64,000 bases of DNA. It comes from Variovorax terrae (lineage in GTDB: Bacteria > Pseudomonadota > Gammaproteobacteria > Burkholderiales > Burkholderiaceae_C). The position numbers and the translations under genes were made by a program. The notes beneath the pieces were generated by a model. It was not told the origin of the DNA. It saw nothing but the letters and a program-made list of their open reading frames with translations, and did not search any database. Location: contig NZ_JALGBI010000001.1 in NCBI RefSeq assembly GCF_022809125.1, forward strand, positions 2,728,001 through 2,792,000, read 5' to 3'. Shown here piece by piece: positions 9,184 to 19,288 of the stretch (the stretch's first letter is position 1; each line of letters begins with the position of its first letter).

Positions 9184-10365
9184 GAACTTCTGCGCGAGCT
9201 TGACGAAGAAGCTCGCCGTCAGCGGCAGGATCTGGTCGTTGAAATCGTAGCCCGGGTTGTGCGCGGTGCAGGCGTTCTCGGGGCGGCCCGTGAGGTCGCC
9301 GTTGCCGACCACGAAATAGCAGCCCGGCACCTGCTCCAGCATGAAGGAAAAATCGTCGCTCGCGTACAGCGGCGGCAGGTCCGGGATCAGGCCCTTGTCG
9401 CCCAGCCACTCGTGCGCCACGCCGCGCGCGAACGCGGTGGCCGCGGCGTCGTTGATGGTGGGCGGGTAGCGCCAGCGGTAGTCCACCGCAGCCGTGGCGC
9501 CATGCACCGTGGCCTGGGCGGTGGCGATGGCGGTGATGCGTTCGCGCAGCAGGGCTCGCGTGGCCGGGCTGCGCGCACGCACCGACAGGCGCAGCTCGGC
9601 GCTGGCCGGGATCACGTTCGGCGCATCGCCGGCATGCAGCGCGCCCACCGTCACCACCGCGAACTCGTTGGGATCGACCTCGCGCGCCACCAGGGTCTGC
9701 AGCGCCAGCACCAGGTGCGCCGCCACCACGATCGGGTCCACCGCCGTGTGCGGCATCGCGCCGTGGCCGCCCTTGCCGTGCACGGTGATGATCACCGTAT
9801 CCGAAGAGTTGTAGATCACGCCCGGGCGAAAGCCGAGCAGCCCGGCCGGGTAGCCCGGCACGTTGTGGAAGGAATACAGCGCATCGCAGGGAAAGCGCTC
9901 GAACAGGCCATCGGCCAGCATGCGCTGCGCGCCGCCCAGGCCTTCCTCGGCGGGCTGGAAGATCAGGTTCAGCGTGCCGCTGAAGCCGCGCGTGAGCGCC
10001 AGCAATTGCGCGGCGGCCAGCAGCGTGGCGGTGTGGCCGTCGTGGCCGCAGGCATGCATGCGCCCGGGGTTCTGGCTCGCATAGGGCAGGCCCGTGGCCT
10101 CGGTCAGCGGCAGCGCGTCCATGTCGGCGCGCAGGCCCAGGCGCCGGCTGCCGCTGCCCGCACGCAGCGTGCCCACCACGCCGGTGCCGCCCAGGCCGCG
10201 GTGCACCTCGTAGCCCCAGGACTGCAGGCGCTGCGCGATCAGCTCGCTGGTCTTGAATTCCTCGAAGCCAAGCTCAGGCCAGGCGTGCAACTGGCGGCGC
10301 AGCGCCACCATCTCGTCGGCGGTGTCGCGGATTCCGGGCAGGACGGCGTGGTCCATGGGCTTCAT
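9172..10365 (-). CDS. M20D-family amidohydrolase (hippurate hydrolase-like)
   Basis: Zinc or manganese amidohydrolase of 397 residues. The metal site is HACGHDGHTA (C106, H108) with QPAEEG at 137-142. The HGKGGHGAMPHTAVDP stretch belongs to the dimerisation domain. The family cleaves N-acyl amino acids or similar amides (hippurate hydrolase, indole-acetyl-amino-acid hydrolase). No signal peptide is seen, so it is cytoplasmic. Its ATG overlaps the stop of the Bug receptor gene (ATGA), placing it last in the operon add - Bug receptor - amidohydrolase, which suggests the amide comes in or arises with the purine ligand. Confidence 0.9.
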   Translation of the reverse strand: MKPMDHAVLPGIRDTADEMVALRRQLHAWPELGFEEFKTSELIAQRLQSWGYEVHRGLGGTGVVGTLRAGSGSRRLGLRADMDALPLTEATGLPYASQNPGRMHACGHDGHTATLLAAAQLLALTRGFSGTLNLIFQPAEEGLGGAQRMLADGLFERFPCDALYSFHNVPGYPAGLLGFRPGVIYNSSDTVIITVHGKGGHGAMPHTAVDPIVVAAHLVLALQTLVAREVDPNEFAVVTVGALHAGDAPNVIPASAELRLSVRARSPATRALLRERITAIATAQATVHGATAAVDYRWRYPPTINDAAATAFARGVAHEWLGDKGLIPDLPPLYASDDFSFMLEQVPGCYFVVGNGDLTGRPENACTAHNPGYDFNDQILPLTASFFVKLAQKFLVA

Positions 10366-11333
10366 TCCTTGATGTTGGCGGCTTTCACGATGCGCTCGTA
10401 CTTGGCATTCTCGCGCTGCAAAAAGGCACTGAAGGCCGCGGTGCTGCCACCGCCGACCAGGGCGCCACCCTCGGCCAGCTTGTTGCGCACATCCTCCATT
10501 TTGAGCACCTCGTCGAGCTCATGGTTCAGGCGCTCCACCACCGCCGGCGGCGTCCTGGCGGGCGCGAACAGGCCGGTCCACGACACCAGGTCCAGCCCCT
10601 TGAAGCCGGGCAGTTCGCCAAGCGCCGGCACGTTGGGCAAACTGGGCAAACGCTTGTCGCCCGTGACCACCAATCCCTTGACCCGGCCCGACAGCACGTG
10701 CGGCGTGGCCGTCAGGCTCACGAGCATCGCCAGGTCCACCTGGTTGCCCACCACGTCGGTGACAACCTGCGTGCCGCCCCGGTAGGGAACGTGCACGGCG
10801 TAGAAGTTGCCGCGCTCCTTGATCATCTCCATGGCCAGGTGCAACACCGTGCCGACGCCGGTCGTCGCATAGCTCATGCGGCCCGGATCGGCCTTGGCCA
10901 GCCGGATCACGTCCTGCAGGCTGTTGGCCGGCAGGCCGGGGCGCGCCATCAGCACCAGCGGCGCGGTGGTCGTCAATCCCACGGGCACCAGATCCTTGGC
11001 CGCGTCATAGCGCACCGCGCCGGGGCTTACCAGCCGCGTGATGCCGATCGGGCCGTCGAACGCCATCACCAGCGTGTAGCCGTCGGGCGCCGCATTGACC
11101 GCCTTGGTCACGCCGACCACGCCGCCGGCACCGGCCACGTTGTCGATCACCACTGCCTGCTTGAGGCGCTCGCTCAACTTCTGGCCGATCAGCCGGGCCG
11201 TGGTGTCGACGTTGCCGCCCGCGCTGAAGGGCACGATGATGGTGATGGGCTTGGCTGCGGGCCAGGCGGCCGGCTGGGCATGGGCGGCGGCCAGGGCCAG
11301 GGCAGCGCCCAGGGACAGGAGTTGTTTGAACAT
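10362..11333 (-). CDS. Bug/TctC-family tripartite tricarboxylate receptor
   Basis: Exported solute receptor of 323 residues. The signal peptide MFKQLLSLGAALALAAAHAQ is followed by the mature start KPITIIVPFSAGGNVDTTAR, the signature of the Bug family, and IDNVAGAGGVVG. These receptors bind carboxylates, nicotinate, amino acids and other ligands; many have no dedicated TctAB membrane pair nearby, as here. Placement between adenosine deaminase and an amidohydrolase suggests a ligand from purine or related nitrogen metabolism, but this is inference. It is translationally coupled to the amidohydrolase. Confidence 0.9.
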   Translation of the reverse strand: MFKQLLSLGAALALAAAHAQPAAWPAAKPITIIVPFSAGGNVDTTARLIGQKLSERLKQAVVIDNVAGAGGVVGVTKAVNAAPDGYTLVMAFDGPIGITRLVSPGAVRYDAAKDLVPVGLTTTAPLVLMARPGLPANSLQDVIRLAKADPGRMSYATTGVGTVLHLAMEMIKERGNFYAVHVPYRGGTQVVTDVVGNQVDLAMLVSLTATPHVLSGRVKGLVVTGDKRLPSLPNVPALGELPGFKGLDLVSWTGLFAPARTPPAVVERLNHELDEVLKMEDVRNKLAEGGALVGGGSTAAFSAFLQRENAKYERIVKAANIKE

Positions 11334-11372
11334 GGAGGTCGGTCGAAAGGAAAGTGAGGGATGAGACGGGCG

Positions 11373-12461
11373 TCAGACAAGTCCCGCGCGCAGCCGGTCG
11401 AACTGCGCGCTGAATTCGGCGCGCCACAGGCGGCGCGTGCCCTCGTCGACCCAGGCTGAATCCACGCCATTGAGCATGAAGCCGCGTAGCTCGTCCAGCG
11501 AGAAGCCGAAGTCGCGCAGCATCATGGTCCAGGCCTGGGTCGGCGTCACATGGTGCAGCGTGGGATCGTCGGTGTTGGGGTGGATGCGCAGGCCCAGCGC
11601 CGGCATGCGGCGGATCGGATGGTCCAGCGCCCAGCGCTCGGGCGCGAGGGTGCGCAGGTAGTAGGAGTTGGTAGGCACCACGGTGAACACGATGCCGGCG
11701 TCGGCGCAGCGGCGCGCGAAGTCCGGCGCATCGACCACCGTGTAGCCGTGGTCGATGCGATCCACCTTGAGCAGCTCCACCGCCGTCTGCACGTTGGTCC
11801 ACGGCATGCCGAACTCGCCCGCGTGCGCCGTGGTCTTGAGCCCGGCGCGGCGCGCCACGGCATAGGCCTCGGCGAACAGCTCGGGCGGCCGGTCCACCTC
11901 GCGGTAGTCGATGCCGATGCCCGGCACCTCGTCGCTGCGGTGCTCGGCCACCCATTGCACCATCTGCACCGCCTCCTCGGGCGAGGCCTCACGGTCGATC
12001 GCCGGCACGAGGCGCCCGACGATGCCGGCATCGGCCTGAGCATCGGCGACGGCGCGCAGGATCGCGGCCTGCGCCAGCGGGTACGGGATGCCCGAGTCGC
12101 GCACCGTGCCGGTCGGGTTCCAGAAGAACTCGGCATAGCGCACCTGGTGGGCCGCGGCATCCCGCAGGTATTCGTAGGCGATGCGGTGCAGGTCGTCCGG
12201 GCGCTTGAGCAGATGCGCGTCCAGTGCGCGCAGCACGCGCAGCACGCCCACCGGCTTCTCGCCGCGGGTGTAGAAGGCCTCGATCTCCTCGCTGCTCAGC
12301 GGCGCCTTGGCGCGCCGCGCGAGATCGGCGAAGGTCTCGCGGCGCACCGTGCCCAGCAGGTGGCAGTGCAGCTCCACCTTGGGCATGGCGTGCAGCAACT
12401 GCTGCAGGGCCGGCGCGGGCTCGGCGCGGGAAAACGAGGCGGAGGCGGCATCAGGCGTCAT
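11373..12461 (-). CDS. add: Adenosine deaminase
   Basis: Deaminates adenosine (or a related adenine compound) to inosine. The 362-residue TIM barrel has the metal histidines H32 and H34 in VELHCHLLGT, TAHAGE at 211-216 with the catalytic Glu, DHG at 237-239 and NTDDP at 296-300. It is the first gene of a leftward operon with the Bug receptor and M20 amidohydrolase and diverges from ribokinase. The 139-base gap carries a palindromic LysR-type box. True adenosine versus adenine specificity cannot be settled by eye. Confidence 0.9.
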   Translation of the reverse strand: MTPDAASASFSRAEPAPALQQLLHAMPKVELHCHLLGTVRRETFADLARRAKAPLSSEEIEAFYTRGEKPVGVLRVLRALDAHLLKRPDDLHRIAYEYLRDAAAHQVRYAEFFWNPTGTVRDSGIPYPLAQAAILRAVADAQADAGIVGRLVPAIDREASPEEAVQMVQWVAEHRSDEVPGIGIDYREVDRPPELFAEAYAVARRAGLKTTAHAGEFGMPWTNVQTAVELLKVDRIDHGYTVVDAPDFARRCADAGIVFTVVPTNSYYLRTLAPERWALDHPIRRMPALGLRIHPNTDDPTLHHVTPTQAWTMMLRDFGFSLDELRGFMLNGVDSAWVDEGTRRLWRAEFSAQFDRLRAGLV

Positions 12462-12502
12462 GACCTCATCCTAGGCACCGCCTGTTCATAAGGGAAGTGG
12501 AT

Positions 12503-12533
12503 TAATTTGATAAATCGATCAAATTGATTTATC
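12503..12533. promoter_or_regulatory. LysR-type regulator box between add and rbsK
   Basis: AT-rich island with a perfect TTGAT-N6-ATCAA palindrome (a T-N11-A LysR box) followed by a second half AAATTGATTTAT; GATAAATC/GATTTATC also forms an inverted repeat. The 31 bases match the site at 18289-18319 at about 23 positions. It lies between the divergent add and ribokinase genes, so one regulator could control both. Confidence 0.65.
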
Positions 12534-12600
12534 TCCAACCACGGCGCGCCGGCCGCACGCGCGACCTATACTCGCGCCGAAGCCTTCTTCATCCGCGCCC

Positions 12601-13515
12601 ATGCTCCTCGTCTTCGGCTCGATCAACCTCGACCTCGCCTTCCAGGCCGGGCATCTGCCGCTCGCCGGCGAAACCGTGCTCGGCAACGGCTACCTGCTCT
12701 CGCCCGGCGGCAAGGGCGCCAACCAGGCCCACGCGGCGCGGCGCTTCGGCCTGCCGGTGCGCATGGTGGGCGCGGTCGGCCACGATGCCTTCGCGGCCCC
12801 CGCGCTGGCCAGCCTGGAAGCGGCTGGCGTGGACCTCACGGGCATCCAGCGGCTGGCAGGCCAGACCGGCTGCGCCGCCATCATGGTCGACGCACGCGGC
12901 GAGAACCAGATCGTGGTGGCGCCAGGCGTCAACCTCGCCTTGCGCCACAGCCATGTGGCAGACCCCACCCTGGCCGATGCGCGCGCGGTGCTGCTGCAGA
13001 TGGAAACCGATCCCGCAGAGAACCAGGCACTGGTCGCGCGCGCCAAGCGCCATGGCTGCCTGGCCGTGCTCAACAATGCGCCCGCGCAACGCACGCCGCC
13101 CGAGCTGCTGCAGGCACTGGACGTGCTGATCGTCAATGAATCCGAGCTCGCGCAGACGGCGCTGGGCGCCGGCATTGCGCCTGGCCCGGAACCCGCCCTG
13201 CGGGTTCAGGAACTGGCCCGACGCTTCTCGCTGACCGTGGTGCTGACGCTGGGCAGCCAGGGCGTGCTGGCCTGCACGGCAGAGCAAACGCTGCGCCTGC
13301 CCGCGACCAAGGTCGAGGTGGTGGACACCACGGGCGCGGGCGACACCTTTGCCGGCGTCTTCACGGCGGCGCTGGTGGAGCAGCAGCCCCTGCGCGATGC
13401 GCTGGCACGGGCGTCGGTGGCTGCCGGCCTGGCCTGCACGCAGCGCGGCGCACAACTCGCGCAGCCCGGCCGCGACGACATCGAAGCCGCGTTGAAGCGC
13501 TACCCGGCGTTCTGA
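12601..13515 (+). CDS. rbsK: Ribokinase (PfkB family)
   Basis: Phosphorylates D-ribose at O5, feeding ribose released from nucleosides into the pentose phosphate pathway. The 304-residue protein has the N-terminal GSINLDL, the sugar-binding GGKGANQA (36-43) and the ATP/catalytic motif DTTGAGDTF near 242-250, where the second Asp is the catalytic base. It diverges from add and converges on the nucleoside hydrolase, whose product is ribose, so the metabolic fit is strong. Another PfkB substrate is possible but less likely. Confidence 0.9.
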   Translation: MLLVFGSINLDLAFQAGHLPLAGETVLGNGYLLSPGGKGANQAHAARRFGLPVRMVGAVGHDAFAAPALASLEAAGVDLTGIQRLAGQTGCAAIMVDARGENQIVVAPGVNLALRHSHVADPTLADARAVLLQMETDPAENQALVARAKRHGCLAVLNNAPAQRTPPELLQALDVLIVNESELAQTALGAGIAPGPEPALRVQELARRFSLTVVLTLGSQGVLACTAEQTLRLPATKVEVVDTTGAGDTFAGVFTAALVEQQPLRDALARASVAAGLACTQRGAQLAQPGRDDIEAALKRYPAF

Positions 13516-13531
13516 AGGGCCTCGCGCCCCC

Positions 13532-13549
13532 CACACACCCTTGGGTGCG
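13532..13549. terminator. Possible bidirectional hairpin between rbsK and nucleoside hydrolase
   Basis: Near-perfect inverted repeat ACACACCC-TT-GGGTGCGT in the 36-base gap between two convergent genes. There is no uridine tract, so the call rests on position and symmetry. Confidence 0.35.
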
Positions 13550-13551
13550 TC

Positions 13552-14495
13552 TTATGCGGCGCCCTGGCGTGCCGTAAGCGCCAGCGCGTCGAGCACCACG
13601 CGGCGCAGCAGCGGCTCGTCGGCGATGCTCGCCACCTCCACATTGGCCGCCGCGCGGCGCGGCACGCGCCACTCCAGCACCGTCATGCCACGCGTGTGCT
13701 GGCCCTGGAGTTCGGCCACCATGTGGGCCGGCCGGAACTGCATGCCCGTGGGCGCCACCAGCGCTGCCGCGGCCGTGGGGTCGTACAGCGCCATCGGCGC
13801 GCTGCCGTCGGGGCTGGCGATGCGCACATAGCCCAGCAGCAGGTCGGCCAGCACCTCGGCGCGTTCGGTGCCGATGCCGCGCAGGGCCTCGGCATCGGCC
13901 GCATGCACCCGCACCTGGCGGCAGGCATCGAGCCCGACCATGCGCAGCGGCACGCTGGCGTCCAGCACCTGCTGGATGGCCTCGGGATCGACCGCGGCGT
14001 TGAACTCGGCCACCGCCGTGTGGTTGCCGGGGCCGGCGCTGCCGCCCATCCACATCAGCAGGCCGATGCGCGCTGCGAGCTCGGGCCGCGTCCGCAGCAC
14101 GGTGGCCATATTGGTCAGGGGCCCGAGCGCCAGCACGGTGGCGGGCTGCGGCGCATGCGCCAGGTAGTCGGCCAGCGCGCTCACGCCGTCCCGTGCGGCG
14201 AGCGCTGCGCGCGCGGGCGGCAGGCCACGCCCGGCGGATTTCATCGCGTCCTCGCCCAGGATGTTCTGTGCCGTGACCAGGTCGCCGGCCAGCGGCTTGT
14301 CCAGGCCCCGGTGGATCGGCATGGTCCAGCCGAAGAACGCGGCGGCGCGCAGCGCGTTGTCGGTCACCACCTCGATCGGCGCATTGCCGGCCACCAGCGA
14401 CAGGCCCTCCACCGTCCAGCCCGGCGCGGCGGCCACGGTCAGCACGGCCGCGAGGTCGTCGAAGCCCATGTCGGTGTCGATCCAGACGCGCGGCA

Positions 14496-14496
<1 letters not shown>
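13552..14496 (-). CDS. Nucleoside hydrolase (IUNH family)
   Basis: Splits ribonucleosides into free base and ribose. The 314-residue protein has the calcium-binding DTDMGFDD (7-14), a LALGPLTNMA segment, and the substrate-binding block GNHTAVAEFNAAVDPEA (157-173). The family ranges from inosine-uridine-preferring to pyrimidine-specific; the type cannot be assigned here. Its start overlaps the stop of the ABC ATPase gene by one base (TGATG), so the hydrolase is made as the last gene of the transporter operon, implying that the transporter imports a nucleoside-like compound. Confidence 0.92.
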
Positions 14497-15525
<1,029 letters not shown>

Positions 15526-15533
<8 letters not shown>

Positions 15534-16305
15534 AGCGAGATAGCCCCAGCAGGCGTTCGGCCACCAGCACGATGGCCATGGACATCAGGGCCATCAGCGC
15601 CGACAGCGCGGCGATCGAGGGGTCGTAGACGAATTCCATCGAAGCCAGCATGTCGATCGGCAGCGTGGTGATGCCCGGCCCGGTGAGGAACAGCGACACC
15701 GGCACCTGGTTGAACGAGGTCACGAAACCGAGGATGAAGGCCGCCAGGATGGCGTTGCGGATGTTGGGCAGCACGATCTTGAAGAAGGTGTCGAGGCGGC
15801 TGGCGCCCAGCATCACGGCCGCCTCCTCCACGTCGGTGCGCAGGTTCTCCAGGCTCGCGGTGACCACGCGCACCGCATAGGGCACGACCAGCACCGTGTG
15901 CGCCAGCACCAGCGCCAGGGTGACCGGCATGTCCAGCGGCACCACCGCGTGGCGCAGCAGCGCCAGGCCCACGATGATGCCGGGCACGATCACCGGCGTC
16001 AGCACCACGGTGCGCACCGCCTCGCGCCCCGGCACGCGGTAGCGCGCCAGGCCGTAGGCGGCGGGCACGCCCAGCAGCAGCGCCAGCAGCGTCGAGCCCA
16101 CGCCGAGTTCGAGCGAGAGCACGAAGCTCGCGCGGAAATTCTCCATGCCGAACACCGCCTCGACCCAGCGCAGCGACAGGCCCTGCGGCGGGAACGCCAG
16201 CGTGTCGCCGGCTGACAGGCCCGCGGCCACGATCACCGCGAAGGGGCCCAGCAGGAACAGCAGGACGGCGAACAGAACAGTCAGGCCGGCGGCGCGCATG
16301 CGCAT
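15526..16305 (-). CDS. ABC transporter permease (PotC-like)
   Basis: Inner-membrane permease of 259 residues with about six hydrophobic segments. The cytoplasmic EAA loop reads EEAAVMLGASRLDTFFKIVLPNI, which couples to the ATPase. I chose the ATG that overlaps the preceding permease stop (TGATG) rather than a GTG one codon earlier. It pairs with the upstream permease as a heterodimer. Confidence 0.88.
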
Positions 16306-17132
16306 CACCTCCCGCGCGCGGCGGACGCGCGCTTGAGCACGGCGTGGGCGACCACGCTCATGACGATCAGGATCACCGCGATGACGCTGGCCGAGACGAA
16401 GTCATTGGCCACCGAGACGCGCTGGTACAGCAGGGTTTCGAGCATCAGCACCTTGGAGCCGCCGAGCACCGCCGGCGTGATGTAGGCCGTGATGGCACCG
16501 GTGAACACCAGCGTGCCGCCGATCACCAGGCCCTCGCGCGTGAGCGGCAGCAGCACGCGCCAGAACACGGTGAGCCAGCCCGCCCCGAGCACGCGCGCGG
16601 CCGGCACCACATCGGCCGGCAGATTCTCCAGCGCGCTCACCAGCGACAGCACCATCAGCGGCAGGAACAGCTGCACCAGGCCGATGAAGACCGCGGTCTC
16701 GGTGAACAGCAGGCGCAGCGGCTCCGGCGACAAGCCCAGCCCCACGATGGCCTGATTGACGATGCCGGTGCGCCCCAGGATCACGATCCAGGCATAGGTG
16801 CGCGCCACCGGCGAGATCATCAGCGGCAGCACGAACAGGCCGACGAAGCGCCCCTTCCAGGACGGCCCGGCCTGCACGATGGCCAGCGCCACCGCATAGC
16901 CGATGGCCGCCGAAACCAGCGTGACCACGGCGCCCAGGCGCAGCGTGCGCCACATCACCTCGCGGTACAGCGGCTCGGCAAAGAAGCCGGTGAAGCGGCC
17001 CAGGCCCCAGCCGCCGCCTTCCAGCGTGAAGCTGCCCGACAGCAGCACCGCTACCGGCAACAGGAAGGCCAGCGCCACGAACAGCACGGCGGGCGCGGCC
17101 AGCGCCATGCCGATGCGTCGGTTGTCGAACAC
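16305..17132 (-). CDS. ABC transporter permease (PotB-like)
   Basis: Second inner-membrane permease, 275 residues and about six transmembrane helices, with EAA loop DVVPAARVLGAGWLTVFWRVLLPLT. The start is a GTG giving VFDNRRIGM, about 31 bases after the binding-protein gene. The segment LPLMISPVARTYAWIVILGRTGIVN is characteristic of PotB/PotH-type subunits. Confidence 0.87.
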   Translation of the reverse strand: MFDNRRIGMALAAPAVLFVALAFLLPVAVLLSGSFTLEGGGWGLGRFTGFFAEPLYREVMWRTLRLGAVVTLVSAAIGYAVALAIVQAGPSWKGRFVGLFVLPLMISPVARTYAWIVILGRTGIVNQAIVGLGLSPEPLRLLFTETAVFIGLVQLFLPLMVLSLVSALENLPADVVPAARVLGAGWLTVFWRVLLPLTREGLVIGGTLVFTGAITAYITPAVLGGSKVLMLETLLYQRVSVANDFVSASVIAVILIVMSVVAHAVLKRASAARGR

Positions 17133-17163
17133 GCTCAGGGCTCCCGGATGTCAGTCGCCGCCC

Positions 17164-18192
17164 TCAACGGGCAATTCTGGCGTTCCACCCGTTCACCCAG
17201 TCCTTGCGATGCAGCAGCATCTGGGTCGGCGGGATCAGGTTCAGCGCCTTGACCGTGTCCTTGCCGTAGGTCAGCACCTCGGCCACCTCGGGCGGCAGCT
17301 TCACGTCCTTGTTGGCCGGGCTGTCCACCAGGTCCATGGCGATGCGGGTCTGGGCCTCGGTGGAGATCCATTCGTTGATGAAGGCATAGGCCAGGTCCTT
17401 GTTCTTCGCGCCCTTGGGGATCACCAGCACATTGGTGCCGCCCGTCAGGCCTTCCTTCGGCGTGGCCCAGGCCAGCGGCATGTTGAGCTTGCGCACCAGC
17501 GGCCAGTTGAAGCGGCCGGTGACGGCGGCGTAGATCTCGTCCTGCTGGAACAGCTGCACGAGCTGGGCCGAGCGCTCGTAGAAGGTGACCACGTCGCCCT
17601 TGATGCCGGCGACCTTGCCGATCGCGGTGGAGAAATCGGGCGAGGTGCCGCCGAAAGCCTTGTCCACCATCATCAGCATCAGCGGCGCCTGGGTGGTGGT
17701 GATGTTGGGCAGCGCCAGCCGGCCCTTCAGCTCGGGCTTCCAGAGGTCGGCCCAGGAGTTGATCTTCACCTTGTCGCTGCGGTAGATGATGCTGGTGGCG
17801 AAATAGGTGTAGCCCACGCCGTAGTGGTTGCCGATCGGGTCCTTGGCGAGGTCATACAGCTTGCCGTAGTTGGACAGCCGACTCACATCGATCGGCTCGA
17901 TCAGGTCCTTCTGCGCGGCCTCCAGCGCCGAGAAGTCGGCCAGCACGGCCACGTCCACCTCGGGGTTGCCCTTGCGTGCTTCCAGTTTGGCCAGCCGGTC
18001 GGCGCTGTTGCCGACGTTGACCACCACCTTGCACTTGCACTTGGCCTCGAAAGGCGCATAGAGGTCCTTGCGCAGCAGGTCCTGGCTCACGCCGAAGGCC
18101 GACAGCACCAGGGTGCGCTCCTGCGCGGCAGCGCCGCTTGCCAGCAGCACGGCGGCCGCCAGGCCCAATCCACAACGAACGACAGCCTTCAT
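17164..18192 (-). CDS. ABC transporter substrate-binding protein (PotD-like)
   Basis: Periplasmic receptor of 342 residues, with a signal peptide ending near SGAAAQ. The mature start RTLVLSAFGVSQDLLRKDLYAPFEAK and later YGVGYTYFATSIIYRSDK place it in the PotD/iron-type binding-protein class. It is the first gene of a five-gene operon ending in nucleoside hydrolase, and it faces the LysR gene across 124 bases. Operon context points to a nucleoside or nucleoside-like ligand rather than polyamine, but this is inference. Confidence 0.88.
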   Translation of the reverse strand: MKAVVRCGLGLAAAVLLASGAAAQERTLVLSAFGVSQDLLRKDLYAPFEAKCKCKVVVNVGNSADRLAKLEARKGNPEVDVAVLADFSALEAAQKDLIEPIDVSRLSNYGKLYDLAKDPIGNHYGVGYTYFATSIIYRSDKVKINSWADLWKPELKGRLALPNITTTQAPLMLMMVDKAFGGTSPDFSTAIGKVAGIKGDVVTFYERSAQLVQLFQQDEIYAAVTGRFNWPLVRKLNMPLAWATPKEGLTGGTNVLVIPKGAKNKDLAYAFINEWISTEAQTRIAMDLVDSPANKDVKLPPEVAEVLTYGKDTVKALNLIPPTQMLLHRKDWVNGWNARIAR

Positions 18193-18288
18193 GGCAACCT
18201 CTTGTCTTGGCAAACGGACCGCGCAGCGTGGCGGCGAGCAACGACTATACCGCCGCCCAGGCCGTCCCGCGCCATAAAGATAATGGTT

Positions 18289-18319
18289 TAATTTGATACG
18301 TTCATCACATGAATTTATG
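18289..18319. promoter_or_regulatory. Second LysR-type box, overlapping the regulator start
   Basis: TTGAT-N6-ATCAC followed by CATGAATTTATG, matching the add/rbsK site at about 23 of 31 positions. It overlaps the proposed ATG of the LysR gene, the usual place for autorepression, and lies about 100 bases upstream of the divergent transporter operon. Confidence 0.6.
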
Positions 18320-19246
18320 AGCAAGATTGCCCCCGCGCCGCTCCATGGCGGCCCTTCGCGCCAGCCCACGCTGCGCCAGCTGCGCGGCTTCCAGGCCGTG
18401 GCGCGGCATGCCAGCTTCAGCCGGGCGGCCGATGCGCTGGCGCTGACCCAGCCCGCGCTGTCGGCCGCGATCCGCGACCTCGAGCAGTTGCTGGAGGTGA
18501 CGCTGTTCGTGCGCAGCACCCACCGCGTGGCGCTCACGCCGGCCGGCGAGGCCCTGCTGCCGCAGGTCGAATGGCTGGTCAACAGCTACGGCCACGGCGT
18601 GGCCGCCCTGCACCAGACGCTGGCCAGCCAGGCGCGCAGCCTGCGCGTGGCCGCCCTGCCCTCGGCCATGCACCTGCTGGCGCCGCCGCTGGCCACGTGG
18701 CACGCCCGCAACCCCGACGTGGCCTTGACGGTGCGCGACCCCCTCAACGACGACCTGGTGGCCGCCGTGCATACCGGCGAGGTGGACATCGGCCTGGGCA
18801 CCGACCTCGACCTGCCCACCGGCATCGACACGGTGGCCGTGGCCAGCGACAACCTGGTGGCGGTGCTGCCGCGCCAGCATCGCCTGGCGGCGCGCGCCAC
18901 GCTGCGCTGGCGCGACCTGCTGGGCGAGCGCCTGGCATTGTTCGCGCGCGGCAGCACCTACGACCTGGCAATGGCCACGCTGCGCCAGCAGGGCGTGGCG
19001 CTGGGGGGCACCGAGCGCATGCTGTACAGCGAGTCGCTGTTCAGCCTGGTGCGCAGCGGCCTGGCGGTGGGCGTGATCTCGCGCCTGTACACCCACGGCC
19101 TGCGCGCCGACGGCCTGAGCGTCAAGGCGCTGGGGGCGCCGGCCATCACGCGGCGCATCGTGCTGATGGCGCGCGGCCCGGCCCAGCTGCGCAGCCCGAC
19201 CGTGGCGGACTGCCTGGAGCACCTGGCCGGGGCACTGCGGGCCTGA
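18317..19246 (+). CDS. LysR-family transcriptional regulator
   Basis: 309 residues. The N-terminal winged helix is TLRQLRGFQAVARHASFSRAADALALTQPALSAAIRDLEQLL; the C-terminal effector domain starts LRVAALPSAMHLLAPPLATW. The ATG giving MSKIAPAP is preferred; an upstream TTG would add eight residues. Divergent from the PotD-like operon, it is the natural candidate to bind the paired boxes at 12503 and 18289 in response to a nucleoside or base. Confidence 0.9.
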   Translation: MSKIAPAPLHGGPSRQPTLRQLRGFQAVARHASFSRAADALALTQPALSAAIRDLEQLLEVTLFVRSTHRVALTPAGEALLPQVEWLVNSYGHGVAALHQTLASQARSLRVAALPSAMHLLAPPLATWHARNPDVALTVRDPLNDDLVAAVHTGEVDIGLGTDLDLPTGIDTVAVASDNLVAVLPRQHRLAARATLRWRDLLGERLALFARGSTYDLAMATLRQQGVALGGTERMLYSESLFSLVRSGLAVGVISRLYTHGLRADGLSVKALGAPAITRRIVLMARGPAQLRSPTVADCLEHLAGALRA

Positions 19247-19288
19247 GAGCCTGTTCGCAGTCTCTAGGAACGGCGGGCGGCCCGCCCC

